A DNA stretch of 15,769 nucleotides from Clostridiales bacterium (GTDB lineage Bacteria > Bacillota > Clostridia > Oscillospirales > Oscillospiraceae): the NCBI GenBank assembly GCA_029098065.1, contig JAQXNP010000021.1:1-15769 (forward strand), written 5' to 3'. Made by a program: the position numbers and the translations under genes. Below are positions 1 through 5,969 of the stretch, in pieces. Under the pieces are notes generated by a model. That model was not told the DNA's origin. It made no database searches and saw nothing but the letters and a program-made list of their open reading frames with translations. Every line of letters begins with the position of its first letter. The first letter of the stretch is position 1.

Positions 1-37
1 TTGGAAGGCTGGGATTCTACCATTGAACTACACCCGC
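1..37 (-). tRNA. tRNA-Gly (anticodon UCC), 5' part, cut by the window edge
   Basis: Read on the minus strand, positions 37 to 1 give an acceptor strand GCGGGTG, then TA, a D arm GTTC-AATGGTA-GAAT, and the anticodon 5' stem CCAGC followed by loop CTTCCAA. That loop places anticodon TCC at positions 34-36 of the tRNA, so it reads Gly GGA/GGG codons. The 3' half (variable loop, T arm, acceptor 3' strand) lies outside the window. It is transcribed leftwards from a promoter at 70-99. Confidence 0.9.
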
Positions 38-69
38 ACAGGTCTGACATCCTCAACGTCAGCCACAGT

Positions 70-99
70 ATAATAGCATATCTTGTTTTCAGTTGTCAA
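70..99 (-). promoter_or_regulatory. Promoter of the leftward tRNA-Gly gene
   Basis: On the minus strand there is a perfect -35 TTGACA (99-94), an 18-bp spacer, and a -10 TATTAT (75-70) preceded by TG at the extended -10 position (TGCTATTAT). The expected start point falls about 25 bases upstream of the mature tRNA 5' end at 37, which leaves a short 5' leader for RNase P. A housekeeping sigma-A-type promoter of this strength is normal for a tRNA gene. Confidence 0.8.
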
Positions 100-191
100 T
101 CCTTTTTTATAAATATTCCGTCTCTGCGGAGCAAAATTTCAGTATGCTTTTCCGCCCTGCCGCTCAAACTGTCCCCGAGAGGACGGTGAGG

Positions 192-758
192 ATGATGGCG
201 GCGCTCTTTTGGCAGTTTCTTTTCTACAGTTTCAGCGGTTTTTTACTGGAGGTGGCCTATGCCAGACTCAGCCGCACCGCCAAGCAGGACCGCAAGTGTC
301 ATCTGCTGCTTCCCGTCTGCCCGGTCTATGGCATAGGAGGACTTCTCCTGGGACTTCTGCCCGGGAGCGTGACGACCTCCCCTTTTCTTCTGTTTCTCAT
401 GGGAGCTGCCGTCTGCACCGCCGCGGAATGGGGCATGTCCCTCTTTTATGAGAAGGCCGCCCGCACGGCCTTCTGGGACTACTCCGCCCTCCCCTGGAAC
501 CTGGGCGGACGGGTGTGTCTGCTGTTCAGTTTCGCCTGGGGCCTTCTGGCACTGCCGGTCACCTATGTCATCCAGCCTCACCTGTCTCGCTGGTCCTCCG
601 GAGTCCCCTCGGGGATCACTCTCTTCGCCGCTCTGCTCTACCTGGCCGACGCCGCCTTCTCTCTGTACCTGCTCCGCAGGGGTGGGACAGATTCCCTGCT
701 CTGGTACCGCCGGGTACCCGGTTTCAGACTTTTCTCAGCTCATCGAGCGTATCATTGA
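192..758 (+). CDS. Putative ABC-transporter permease of the CmpB-like family (PF06541 type)
   Basis: This 188-residue integral membrane protein has hydrophobic segments near residues 5-24, 45-58, 63-82, 107-127 and 141-161. The hallmarks of the clostridial CmpB-like putative permease family are visible: an N-terminal YSFSGFLLE, a PVCPVYGIGG loop (41-50), and WDYSALPWNLGGRVCLLFSFAWGLL (95-119 region). The transport substrate is unknown, and no ATPase gene lies beside it, so the permease label is a family name rather than a demonstrated role. ATG at 192 was chosen because GAGAGG lies about 10 bases upstream and the family match begins there; in-frame starts at 93 and 186 lack good sites. The last 35 bases overlap the 3' end of the opposing gene at 724-936. 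Confidence 0.8.
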   Translation: MMAALFWQFLFYSFSGFLLEVAYARLSRTAKQDRKCHLLLPVCPVYGIGGLLLGLLPGSVTTSPFLLFLMGAAVCTAAEWGMSLFYEKAARTAFWDYSALPWNLGGRVCLLFSFAWGLLALPVTYVIQPHLSRWSSGVPSGITLFAALLYLADAAFSLYLLRRGGTDSLLWYRRVPGFRLFSAHRAYH

Positions 759-936
759 TGGTCTTCTGGGGAATGTACGGCTTGGCGAACGCAATGATCT
801 GTTCCAGCGTCACTGTTCGGGAAGCCCCAACCATGGGATGGCGCATCACGATGGGAAAGCGCTTCTGAAACACCGCTTTGGCGGGCGCATAGTCCAGCAG
901 TTCTCCCACTGTAATCTGATTGTTTTTCAGATTCAA
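724..936 (-). CDS. DUF1858-like small protein, cysteine-free
   Basis: This 70-residue protein opens with NNQITVGELLDYAPAKAVF, which resembles the start of DUF1858 domains (ITxxxTVGELLxxYPxAxxVF). In typical DUF1858 domains a CxGC motif follows; here that stretch reads VMRHPMVGAS and has no cysteine at all, so redox or metal chemistry through that motif is not possible. The C-terminal half (TVTLEQIIAFAKPYIPQKTINDTLDELRK) looks helical. Translation starts at TTG (936), set by a near-perfect AGGAGGTG at 951-944 with 7-base spacing. The function is unknown. Its 3' end overlaps the convergent permease-like gene by 35 bases, with no terminator between them. Confidence 0.7.
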   Translation of the reverse strand: MNLKNNQITVGELLDYAPAKAVFQKRFPIVMRHPMVGASRTVTLEQIIAFAKPYIPQKTINDTLDELRKV

Positions 937-983
937 GGAAAATCACCTCCTGTTTATCTTATGCTCCCCCAGCGGGATTTGAC

Positions 984-1012
984 TTGCAAGCAGAACGCTT
1001 GTCCGCTATAAT
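984..1012 (+). promoter_or_regulatory. Promoter of the gamma-carbonic anhydrase operon
   Basis: There is a perfect -10 TATAAT at 1007-1012. Seventeen bases upstream is TTGCAA (984-989), a 4/6 match to the -35 consensus. A TTGACT at 979-984 is a better hexamer but is spaced 22 bp away. Inside the spacer lies a small dyad, CAAGC-AGAAC-GCTTG (987-1001). The expected start near 1019 gives a leader of about 18 bases ending in the ribosome site AAAAGGAGTGA. Confidence 0.7.
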
Positions 1013-1036
1013 AGAGCAAAAGGAGTGACTTTCATC

Positions 1037-1567
1037 ATGATAACATATCAATTTCACAATAAAGTTCCCAGATTCGCCCCCACCGCCCGGACCGCCCAGA
1101 CCGCCGTGGTGGCGGGGGAGGTAACGATCGGGGAACGGGTCGGCCTCTGGCACGGCGCTGTTCTCCGGGGCGACCACACGTCCATCACCGTGGGAGACGG
1201 CTCCAATGTCCAGGACAACGCTGTCGTTCACGTGGGGGTCGGTTATCCCACCGCTATCGGGAAAAACGTCACGATCGGCCACGGCTGCATCATCCACGGC
1301 TGCACGGTGGAAGATGACTGTGTGATCGGCATGGGCTCCATTCTGCTCAACGACTGTGTGATCGGAGAGGGATGCCTGGTGGCCGCCGGCTCCCTGGTGA
1401 CCCAGGGAAAAGTCATCCCGCCCCACTCTCTGGTGATGGGTTCTCCCGCCAAAGTAATCCGCGCGCTCACCGCCGAGGAGCTTCAGGGAAATCTGGAATC
1501 TGCCCGGGAGTACCGGGAGCTGTCTGAAATGGAACTTCCTGTGGTTGGAGGAGAAAAAGCTGAATGA
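1037..1567 (+). CDS. Gamma-class carbonic anhydrase family protein (left-handed beta-helix)
   Basis: This 176-residue protein has hexapeptide repeats from about residue 25 to 135. The three metal-ligand histidines of the gamma-carbonic anhydrase/YrdA family are in place: His65 in NAVVHVG, His82 in IGHGCIIHG and His87 in the same motif. LRGD (43-46) and VTQGKVIPPHSLVMGSPAKVIR (121-142) are also family signatures. It probably acts as a homotrimer in the cytoplasm. Family members bind Zn or Fe, but many YrdA-type members show little proven anhydrase activity, so CO2 hydration is inferred. ATG 1037 is preferred over an in-frame GTG at 1025, which lies inside the ribosome site. The stop codon overlaps the next start (ATGA), so the downstream membrane protein is translationally coupled. 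Confidence 0.88.
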   Translation: MITYQFHNKVPRFAPTARTAQTAVVAGEVTIGERVGLWHGAVLRGDHTSITVGDGSNVQDNAVVHVGVGYPTAIGKNVTIGHGCIIHGCTVEDDCVIGMGSILLNDCVIGEGCLVAAGSLVTQGKVIPPHSLVMGSPAKVIRALTAEELQGNLESAREYRELSEMELPVVGGEKAE

Positions 1568-2394
1568 AGCGGAAAAATTCTCCTCCCCGCAATAAATTTC
1601 TGGCCTTTATCTATTTTATCCTTCGTTTTTCGGTCGTTGGAGTTCTGATCGCTCAGCTCTTCAACCGGGATTTCGAGAGTGTTTTTTTGTGCATCCTGAC
1701 CCTGCTTCTGTTCCTGATCCCCAGCTTCATTGAACGGCGGTTCCGTATCAATGTACCGGATACATTGGAGGTCATCATCCTCCTGTTCATCTATGCCGCC
1801 GAGATCCTAGGAGAGATCCGGGCCTATTACATCACCTTCCCCTACTGGGACACCATGCTCCACACGCTCAACGGTTTTCTCTGCGCCGCCGTGGGCTTTT
1901 CCCTGGTGGATGTCCTGAACCGCAACAGCAAGCTGACAACCTTCTCCCTCTCTCCCGCCTATATGGCCTTTGTTGCCTTCTGTTTCTCCATGACGGTGGG
2001 GGCGGTGTGGGAACTCTTTGAATTCACCATGGATCAGTTTTTCCTCCTCGATATGCAGAAGGACACCGTGGTTCATACCATCAGCTCGGTGATGCTGGAT
2101 CTCAAGGGCGGCAACGCTCCCACTGCCATCCACGACATTGCCGACGTGATCGTCGTCCACTCCGACGGCAGTCAGGAGGCCCTGGGCCTGGGCGGCTATC
2201 TGGACATCGGCATCATTGACACCATGAAGGACCTGTTCGTCAATTTTATCGGCGCTGTGGTCTTTTCCATCATCGGCTATTTTTACGTCAAAACCCGCGG
2301 CAAGGGCACCTTCGCCAAGCGGTTCATTCCCACCTCCATCCGTCAGGACGCCGGGGAGAAAGCCGCCGCCGCTGAATCCTCCAAAAAAGAATAG
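1564..2394 (+). CDS. Polytopic membrane protein of the YjdF/DUF2238-like family
   Basis: This 276-residue protein has hydrophobic segments at about 12-33, 38-55, 68-85, 100-117, 133-152 and 225-248. Conserved polar motifs lie within or beside the membrane: YWDTMLHTLNG (94-104), VWELFEF (149-154 region) and DTMKDLFVNFIGA before the last helix. These match the pattern of YjdF-like/DUF2238 inner-membrane proteins, whose function is not established. The acidic and histidine residues could bind a metal, which is inference. The C-terminus is a charged cytoplasmic tail rich in Lys, Ala and Glu. Its ATG overlaps the stop of the carbonic anhydrase-like gene, so the two are co-expressed and may share a process. 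Confidence 0.75.
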   Translation: MKRKNSPPRNKFLAFIYFILRFSVVGVLIAQLFNRDFESVFLCILTLLLFLIPSFIERRFRINVPDTLEVIILLFIYAAEILGEIRAYYITFPYWDTMLHTLNGFLCAAVGFSLVDVLNRNSKLTTFSLSPAYMAFVAFCFSMTVGAVWELFEFTMDQFFLLDMQKDTVVHTISSVMLDLKGGNAPTAIHDIADVIVVHSDGSQEALGLGGYLDIGIIDTMKDLFVNFIGAVVFSIIGYFYVKTRGKGTFAKRFIPTSIRQDAGEKAAAAESSKKE

Positions 2395-2469
2395 CCTCCA
2401 TACATATTCCATTCCAGTCCGGCCATACTAATCCTGTTCCTGAACGGACCGAACAAGGAGGAATATAAC

Positions 2470-2658
2470 ATGAAGACCGACAATCCCAGCATCAAATGTT
2501 CCGTCAGCTCCTGCGCCTATCACTCCGGCAGCGCCGGCCGCTGCACTCTGGGTGAGATCACGGTAGGCTGCACTCAGCAGAACGTCGCTGACTGCAAGTC
2601 CACTGAGTGCGCTTCCTTCCAGCTTGGCAACCACGGCACCAACTGCGGCTGCCGCTGA
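2470..2658 (+). CDS. DUF1540 small cysteine-rich protein
   Basis: This 62-residue protein carries eight cysteines (10, 15, 25, 34, 42, 47, 59, 61). The core pattern, IKCSVSSCAYH, then a GRCTLGEITVG block and CKSTECASFQ, is that of the DUF1540 domain found as one or two copies in spore-forming and other Firmicutes. The spacing suggests a small metal- or disulphide-stabilised fold. The extra C-terminal pair CGC lies outside the usual core. An excellent ribosome site, AAGGAGG at 2455-2461, precedes the ATG. The biological role of the family is unknown. No strong promoter was seen in the 75-base gap upstream, so it may be read through from the preceding gene. Confidence 0.85.
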   Translation: MKTDNPSIKCSVSSCAYHSGSAGRCTLGEITVGCTQQNVADCKSTECASFQLGNHGTNCGCR

Positions 2659-2704
2659 GCCATGCACGGCCCTCCGGGGCCGTACATAAACGGGCGGAGG
2701 CCCT

Positions 2705-2739
2705 TGCCGCAAGGCCGGTAATGCGGCAGAGATCTTTTT
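2705..2739 (+). terminator. Possible weak terminator after the DUF1540 gene
   Basis: A 7-bp stem, TGCCGCA (2705-2711) with TGCGGCA (2722-2728), encloses a 10-base loop. A run of five T follows at 2735-2739 after a 6-base gap. A second hairpin, ACGGCCC-TCCG-GGGCCGT (2666-2683), lies just upstream but has no T tract. The gap before the T run makes this only a candidate; some read-through to the next genes is likely. Confidence 0.35.
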
Positions 2740-2759
2740 CCCGAGTTGAGGTGACCGCG

Positions 2760-3023
2760 ATGGCTTACTGGCTCTACATACTGAGGTGCGGAGACGGCGC
2801 CCTGTACACCGGAATCACCGGCGATGTGGAACGGCGGCTGGCCGTCCATCAAAGCGGGAAGGGCGCCAAGTACACCCGTGGCCGGGGGCCGCTGACCGTG
2901 GTCTACCGGGAGGCGTGCGCCGACAAGTCCGCCGCTCTCCGGCGGGAGGCCGCCGTGAAGCGCCTCAGCCGGGCGGAAAAGCTGGCGCTGATCGCAGGAC
3001 CGGGGCCGCTTTCATCGGTTTGA
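2760..3023 (+). CDS. GIY-YIG nuclease-domain protein (YhbQ/UPF0213-like)
   Basis: This 87-residue, single-domain protein has the GIY-YIG motif in the form YIL (6-8) ... YTG (16-18). The catalytic arginine region VERR (23-26) follows, and the metal-binding glutamate is Glu63 in ALRREAAVK. The layout and length match the UPF0213/YhbQ group of stand-alone GIY-YIG proteins, whose cellular substrate is uncertain; some act on nucleic acid ends or damage. ATG 2760 was chosen because the domain begins there and GAGGTGA lies 7 bases upstream. Upstream in-frame codons give a proline- and arginine-rich extension that does not look like real protein. The next gene starts 19 bases downstream, so the two probably share a transcript. 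Confidence 0.83.
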   Translation: MAYWLYILRCGDGALYTGITGDVERRLAVHQSGKGAKYTRGRGPLTVVYREACADKSAALRREAAVKRLSRAEKLALIAGPGPLSSV

Positions 3024-3042
3024 ACACGGGGGAGGGACTGCC

Positions 3043-3549
3043 ATGCGTCTTTTTTTCGGCCTGCCCTTTGACGCTGTTTCCCGGGCCGCCTTTCTGTCGG
3101 CGCAGGATGAGCTGCGTCGGCATGCCGTCAAGGGAAAGTTCACCGACGGGGAAAACCTTCACCTCACCCTCGCCTTTCTGGGGGAGGTGGAGCGGGAGCG
3201 GCTTCCGGCGCTCCGCGCCCTGGCCGCCGCCATGGGCCGTGAGACCTTCCCCCTGATCTTTCGGAGCCTCCGCTGCTTTCCCGGCGGGATCTGGTATCTG
3301 GCTCCAGACCCCTGCCCTGCCCTGATGGATGCCCAGAGCCGCCTGTCCGAAGCCCTTCAGTCTGAGGGGTTCCGGCTGGAAGCGCGGCCCTATGTACCCC
3401 ATCTGACTCTGGGGCGTAAAATCGTTCTGGACGGGAACGGCCCTCCAGAGGAGGCCCGCCCTTCCCCCATTTCCGCCGCGGGCGGGCCCGTCCGCCTCTT
3501 CCTCTCTCATCGGGAGGAGGGCCGGCTGCGGTACTCCGTCATTGGCTGA
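3043..3549 (+). CDS. thpR: RNA 2',3'-cyclic phosphodiesterase (2'-5' RNA ligase family, 2H phosphoesterase)
   Basis: This 168-residue protein has the two HxTx motifs that define the 2H phosphoesterase fold: His40-Leu-Thr42 in ENLHLTLAFLG and His120-Leu-Thr122 in YVPHLTLGRK. The N-terminus MRLFFGLPFD is the usual opening of ThpR/LigT proteins. The family opens 2',3'-cyclic phosphates on RNA ends and can show reversible 2'-5' ligation in vitro. Length is close to the usual 175-190 residues. GGAGGGA sits 6 bases before the ATG. It lies directly after the GIY-YIG gene and ends just before a strong terminator, so it is the last gene of the rightward run. Confidence 0.87.
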   Translation: MRLFFGLPFDAVSRAAFLSAQDELRRHAVKGKFTDGENLHLTLAFLGEVERERLPALRALAAAMGRETFPLIFRSLRCFPGGIWYLAPDPCPALMDAQSRLSEALQSEGFRLEARPYVPHLTLGRKIVLDGNGPPEEARPSPISAAGGPVRLFLSHREEGRLRYSVIG

Positions 3550-3568
3550 ACCAATCCTTCCATACAAC

Positions 3569-3617
3569 AGCGCCCCGGCGGGACTTGATCCCGCCGGGGC
3601 GCTCCTTTTCCGTTTTT
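3569..3617 (+). terminator. Strong intrinsic terminator after the 2H phosphoesterase gene
   Basis: A perfect 15-bp stem, AGCGCCCCGGCGGGA (3569-3583) with its complement at 3589-3603, is closed by the 5-base loop CTTGA. It is followed by CCTTTTCCGTTTTTT. The T tracts are only on the plus-strand 3' side, so it stops rightward transcription before the convergent coaX gene; it would not work as a rho-independent terminator for coaX. Confidence 0.9.
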
Positions 3618-3650
3618 TCTTTACCGTCTTTTTCAGAGGCTTGTTTTTTC

Positions 3651-4427
3651 TTATCTCCGTCCCCGTTCCCGGTCGTAGATCAGCCTCAGGCCCTCCAGCA
3701 CCAGTTCGTCGTCCACCACGTCGATGAGATCGGTATGGCTGGCAATAATCGCGGCCAGGCCGCCGGTGGCGATGACCTTGCAGTCCGGCTCTCCCAGCTC
3801 TTCTCTGGCCAGGCGGATCAGATGCTCCATGGCGCCGATGTAGCCCATCACCACCCCGGCCTGGATGTGGCCCACTGCGGTGACGTTAAGCACCCTGGGC
3901 GGGGCGGTCAGCTCCACCTGGGGCAGCATGGAGGCCCGTCCGGTGAGGGCGTCCGCCGACACCCGCAGGCCGGGGGCAATGCACCCGCCCATGTACTCCC
4001 CCCTGTCATTCAGGGCGTCCAGAGTGGTGGCGGTGCCGAAGTCCAGAACGATACAGGGGGCGTGGTACTTGGCGATGGCGGCCACGCAGGCCACCGACCG
4101 GTCCGGACCCAGCCGCTCGTCCGATTCCACACCCAGGGCCAGACCGGGATCCACGCCGCCGTCAATGACCATGGGCTCACGGCCGAAATAGGTCTTCATG
4201 GCGGAGCACAGGGGAAACATGACCCCCGGCACCACCGAATCGATGATCACGTCCTCCACCCCACCGGGCTCCAGCCCGAAGCGGTGAAAATAATCGCAGC
4301 AGAGCAGACCGATCTCGTCGCTGGTTCGGTCCGGATCGGTGCGCAGACGGAAGCTGCCCTTCAGCTCCATCCCCTCGTAAACGCCGAAACAGATGTTGGT
4401 ATTTCCCACGTCAACCGCCAAAAGCAT
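3651..4427 (-). CDS. coaX: Type III pantothenate kinase
   Basis: This 258-residue enzyme phosphorylates pantothenate in the first step of coenzyme A synthesis. It belongs to the ASKHA fold and not to the CoaA family. Visible motifs are the phosphate loop AVDVGNTN (4-11), the substrate and catalytic region GPDR (107-110, Asp109), the second phosphate loop DFGTATT (129-135) and GGCIAPG (147-153). ATGGLA near residue 220 is the adenosine motif. Length is normal for the family. Its ribosome site AGGAGGG overlaps the end of the upstream phosphodiesterase gene, which stops only 3 bases before the coaX ATG, so the two form an operon. Type III enzymes lack the feedback inhibition by CoA known for CoaA. 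Confidence 0.95.
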   Translation of the reverse strand: MLLAVDVGNTNICFGVYEGMELKGSFRLRTDPDRTSDEIGLLCCDYFHRFGLEPGGVEDVIIDSVVPGVMFPLCSAMKTYFGREPMVIDGGVDPGLALGVESDERLGPDRSVACVAAIAKYHAPCIVLDFGTATTLDALNDRGEYMGGCIAPGLRVSADALTGRASMLPQVELTAPPRVLNVTAVGHIQAGVVMGYIGAMEHLIRLAREELGEPDCKVIATGGLAAIIASHTDLIDVVDDELVLEGLRLIYDRERGRR

Positions 4428-4430
4428 ATG

Positions 4431-4910
4431 TTATCCCTCCTGTTTAAAATCCGCCGTCCGGCAGTAAAGCTGTCCGTTGTTGATCTCCGCCACGCCGTAG
4501 GTGGCGTCCGGTATCCCGCTGGCTGTACCCGGATTCATCACCCAGAGCCGCCCGTCAAAATCGCACAGGGGCCGGTGGGTGTGGCCGAAGAATACCCCGT
4601 CCACCCCCCGGGTGCGGGCCTCCTCCAGCAGCAGGCTCAGCCCCATTTTCACCCGGTAGGTGTGGCCGTGGAGCAGCCACAGCCGCTTTCCCCCGGCGAA
4701 GAGCTCCCTCTCCACGGGCCAGCCGGAGGAAACGCTGTCACAGTTGCCCCGGACCTGCTCCACCGGCAGGGCCGGGAAAATTTCCCGCAGGCGCTCCGCG
4801 TCCCGGGTCACATCCCCCAGGTGGAGGACCTTGTCGGGTTTTTCCAGCTCCACCGCCCGGCGCATATAGTCCAGATTGCCGTGGGAGTCGGAAAAGACCA
4901 GCAGCTTCAT
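4431..4910 (-). CDS. YfcE/MJ0936-type metallophosphoesterase
   Basis: This 159-residue protein carries the full dinuclear-metal phosphoesterase set: DSHGN (Asp8, His10), LGD (Asp33), GNCD (Asn56), HGH (81-83) and GHTH (109-112). The size and motif order match the small YfcE/MJ0936 family of Mn/Ni-dependent phosphodiesterases; the natural substrate is not known. ATG 4910 was chosen because MKLLVFSDSHGN is the normal start and GGAG lies about 8 bases upstream; an in-frame start at 4952 would add 14 residues of non-family sequence. It is the first gene of a leftward pair with coaX. Such phosphoesterases are often found next to nucleotide or cofactor genes, but no specific link to CoA is shown here. 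Confidence 0.88.
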   Translation of the reverse strand: MKLLVFSDSHGNLDYMRRAVELEKPDKVLHLGDVTRDAERLREIFPALPVEQVRGNCDSVSSGWPVERELFAGGKRLWLLHGHTYRVKMGLSLLLEEARTRGVDGVFFGHTHRPLCDFDGRLWVMNPGTASGIPDATYGVAEINNGQLYCRTADFKQEG

Positions 4911-4933
4911 ATCACCATCTCCAATCCGGAACA

Positions 4934-4956
4934 TATAATAAAGCGGACACACCGCT
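4934..4956. promoter_or_regulatory. AT-rich divergent control region with a small dyad
   Basis: The 71-base gap between the divergent genes holds TATAAT on the plus strand (4934-4939), which reads TATTATA on the minus strand, next to the dyad AGCGG-ACACA-CCGCT (4942-4956). No good -35 box is spaced correctly for either direction. It is likely that one or both divergent genes start here, but the exact promoter cannot be assigned. Confidence 0.35.
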
Positions 4957-4981
4957 CATATTTAGTATGGAGGGACCTGCT

Positions 4982-5260
4982 ATGAACAAGCCCAACCCAG
5001 ACCTGGACGCGCTGAAGAAAGATCCCCAGGCCGCCCGTCTGCTCAACGACCCAGCCGCGCTCAAGTCTCTGCTCTCCTCCCCGGAAACTCAGAAGTTGAT
5101 GGCCCTCCTCAATCAGAGCGCCGGCGGCTCTCTCCAGGGGGCCGCTCAGGCCGCCGCCAAGGGCAGGCCGGAGGCCCTCATAGGCATTCTCAATCAGGTG
5201 ATGCAGAGCAGGGAGGGGGCCAGCGCTGTGGAAAATCTGAAAAAAAAGGCCGAGAAATAA
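4982..5260 (+). CDS. Uncharacterised small helical protein with DP/STI1-like repeats
   Basis: This 92-residue soluble protein is not recognised as a named family. Residues 9-43 contain three spaced Pro turns, DP at 14-15, DP at 23-24 and SP at 33-34, each followed by a hydrophobic helix (AARLL, ALKSLL, TQKLMALL). That periodicity resembles the DP/STI1-type repeats of chaperone and ubiquilin proteins, a resemblance in pattern only. The second half is Ala/Gly-rich and ends in a basic tail, LKKKAEK. ATG 4982 is set by GGAGGGA at 4969-4975; an earlier in-frame ATG at 4967 lies inside that site. It opens a three-gene cassette, with 30 bases to the next gene. Confidence 0.7.
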   Translation: MNKPNPDLDALKKDPQAARLLNDPAALKSLLSSPETQKLMALLNQSAGGSLQGAAQAAAKGRPEALIGILNQVMQSREGASAVENLKKKAEK

Positions 5261-5290
5261 CCATACACAGCCGCCTGAGGGGGTGAATCT

Positions 5291-5749
5291 ATGGCGGATC
5301 TGCAGGAACAACTTCAGGCAATTCTGGGAAATCCGGAGGCCATGGGACAGATCACCGCCATCGCCCAGGCCCTGACCGGGGGTGGGAATCACGCGTCCGC
5401 TCCGCCTCCCCAGGAACCGCCCCAGGTCCAGGAAGCGGACTATGTCCCGGTTCAGGAAGAGCCCCCGCAGCAGGCCTCCGCCGGAAACGCCGACCTCTCC
5501 GCCCTTCTCTCCTCCCTGTCGGGCAGCGGTCTGCCCGATTTGGACCCCAGACTCATCCAGATCGCTCTCCGGGTCTTTTCCGAATACAGCGCCCAGGACG
5601 ATGAAAAGGCCGCCCTTCTGCACGCGCTGAAACCGTTTCTCAGCCCGGAGCGGCAGGAAAAAGCGGAAAAAGCGGCCCAGATCGCCAGGCTGTCCCGCGT
5701 CGTGCGGGTGGCCATAGAGCTCCTGCGGGAGGAGGGCGGCCATGTATAA
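5291..5749 (+). CDS. Uncharacterised helical protein with a Pro/Gln-rich linker
   Basis: This 152-residue protein has three parts. An N-terminal helix (LQAILGNPEAMGQITAIAQAL, 8-28 region) again uses an NP turn followed by a hydrophobic helix. A Pro/Gln/Glu-rich linker covers about 35-62. The C-terminal region (68-150) is helical and charged, with DPRLIQIALRVF, DDEKAALLHALKPFLSPERQEKA and an Arg/Val-rich segment IARLSRVVRVAIELL. I believe similar proteins occur in other Clostridia, from memory of their style; no function is known to me. It starts at ATG 5291 after GGGGGTGAA. Its stop overlaps the next start by 8 bases (ATGTATAA), so the downstream membrane protein is translationally coupled. 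Confidence 0.7.
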   Translation: MADLQEQLQAILGNPEAMGQITAIAQALTGGGNHASAPPPQEPPQVQEADYVPVQEEPPQQASAGNADLSALLSSLSGSGLPDLDPRLIQIALRVFSEYSAQDDEKAALLHALKPFLSPERQEKAEKAAQIARLSRVVRVAIELLREEGGHV

Positions 5750-5969
5750 CCCTTACCTTCACCACCAGGAGCCCAGAGATGAGGAAACGGCCCCCTCTCC
5801 GCCGGAAGCGGAGAAAAAGGGGCTGTCCGGACTTCTGAAAAGCCTCAGGCTGGAGGAGCTGGACACCGGAGATGTCCTGCTCCTGCTCATCCTGCTCTTT
5901 CTTTTTTTGGATGACCGGGAAAACAATCTGGAACTGCTTATGACCCTTGGTCTGATGCTGATCCTGTGA
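5742..5969 (+). CDS. Uncharacterised small membrane protein, last gene of the cassette
   Basis: This 75-residue protein has a polar N-terminal half rich in Glu, Pro and Lys (residues 1-40). Two hydrophobic stretches follow: DVLLLLILLFLFLDD (about 43-58) and ELLMTLGLMLIL (64-75), separated by the acidic-polar hinge DDRENN. No cleavable signal peptide is seen. It may lie along or across the membrane as a hairpin and anchor the two preceding soluble proteins there, which is inference from the operon. The 8-base overlap with the upstream gene and the site GGAGGAGGGCGG support real translation. Its 3' end overlaps the convergent gene at 5938-6723 by 32 bases. Confidence 0.65.
   Translation: MYNPYLHHQEPRDEETAPSPPEAEKKGLSGLLKSLRLEELDTGDVLLLLILLFLFLDDRENNLELLMTLGLMLIL

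Noticed and set aside
83..113. Promoter for the CmpB-like gene (TTGTTT ... TATAAA)
   Set aside because: The spacer is 19 bases and the -35 is weak; the region is better explained by the leftward tRNA promoter.
3585..4985. A 466-codon plus-strand frame across coaX and the phosphodiesterase
   Set aside because: Both minus-strand genes have complete motifs and ribosome sites; the plus frame is Gln/His/Gly-rich shadow sequence.
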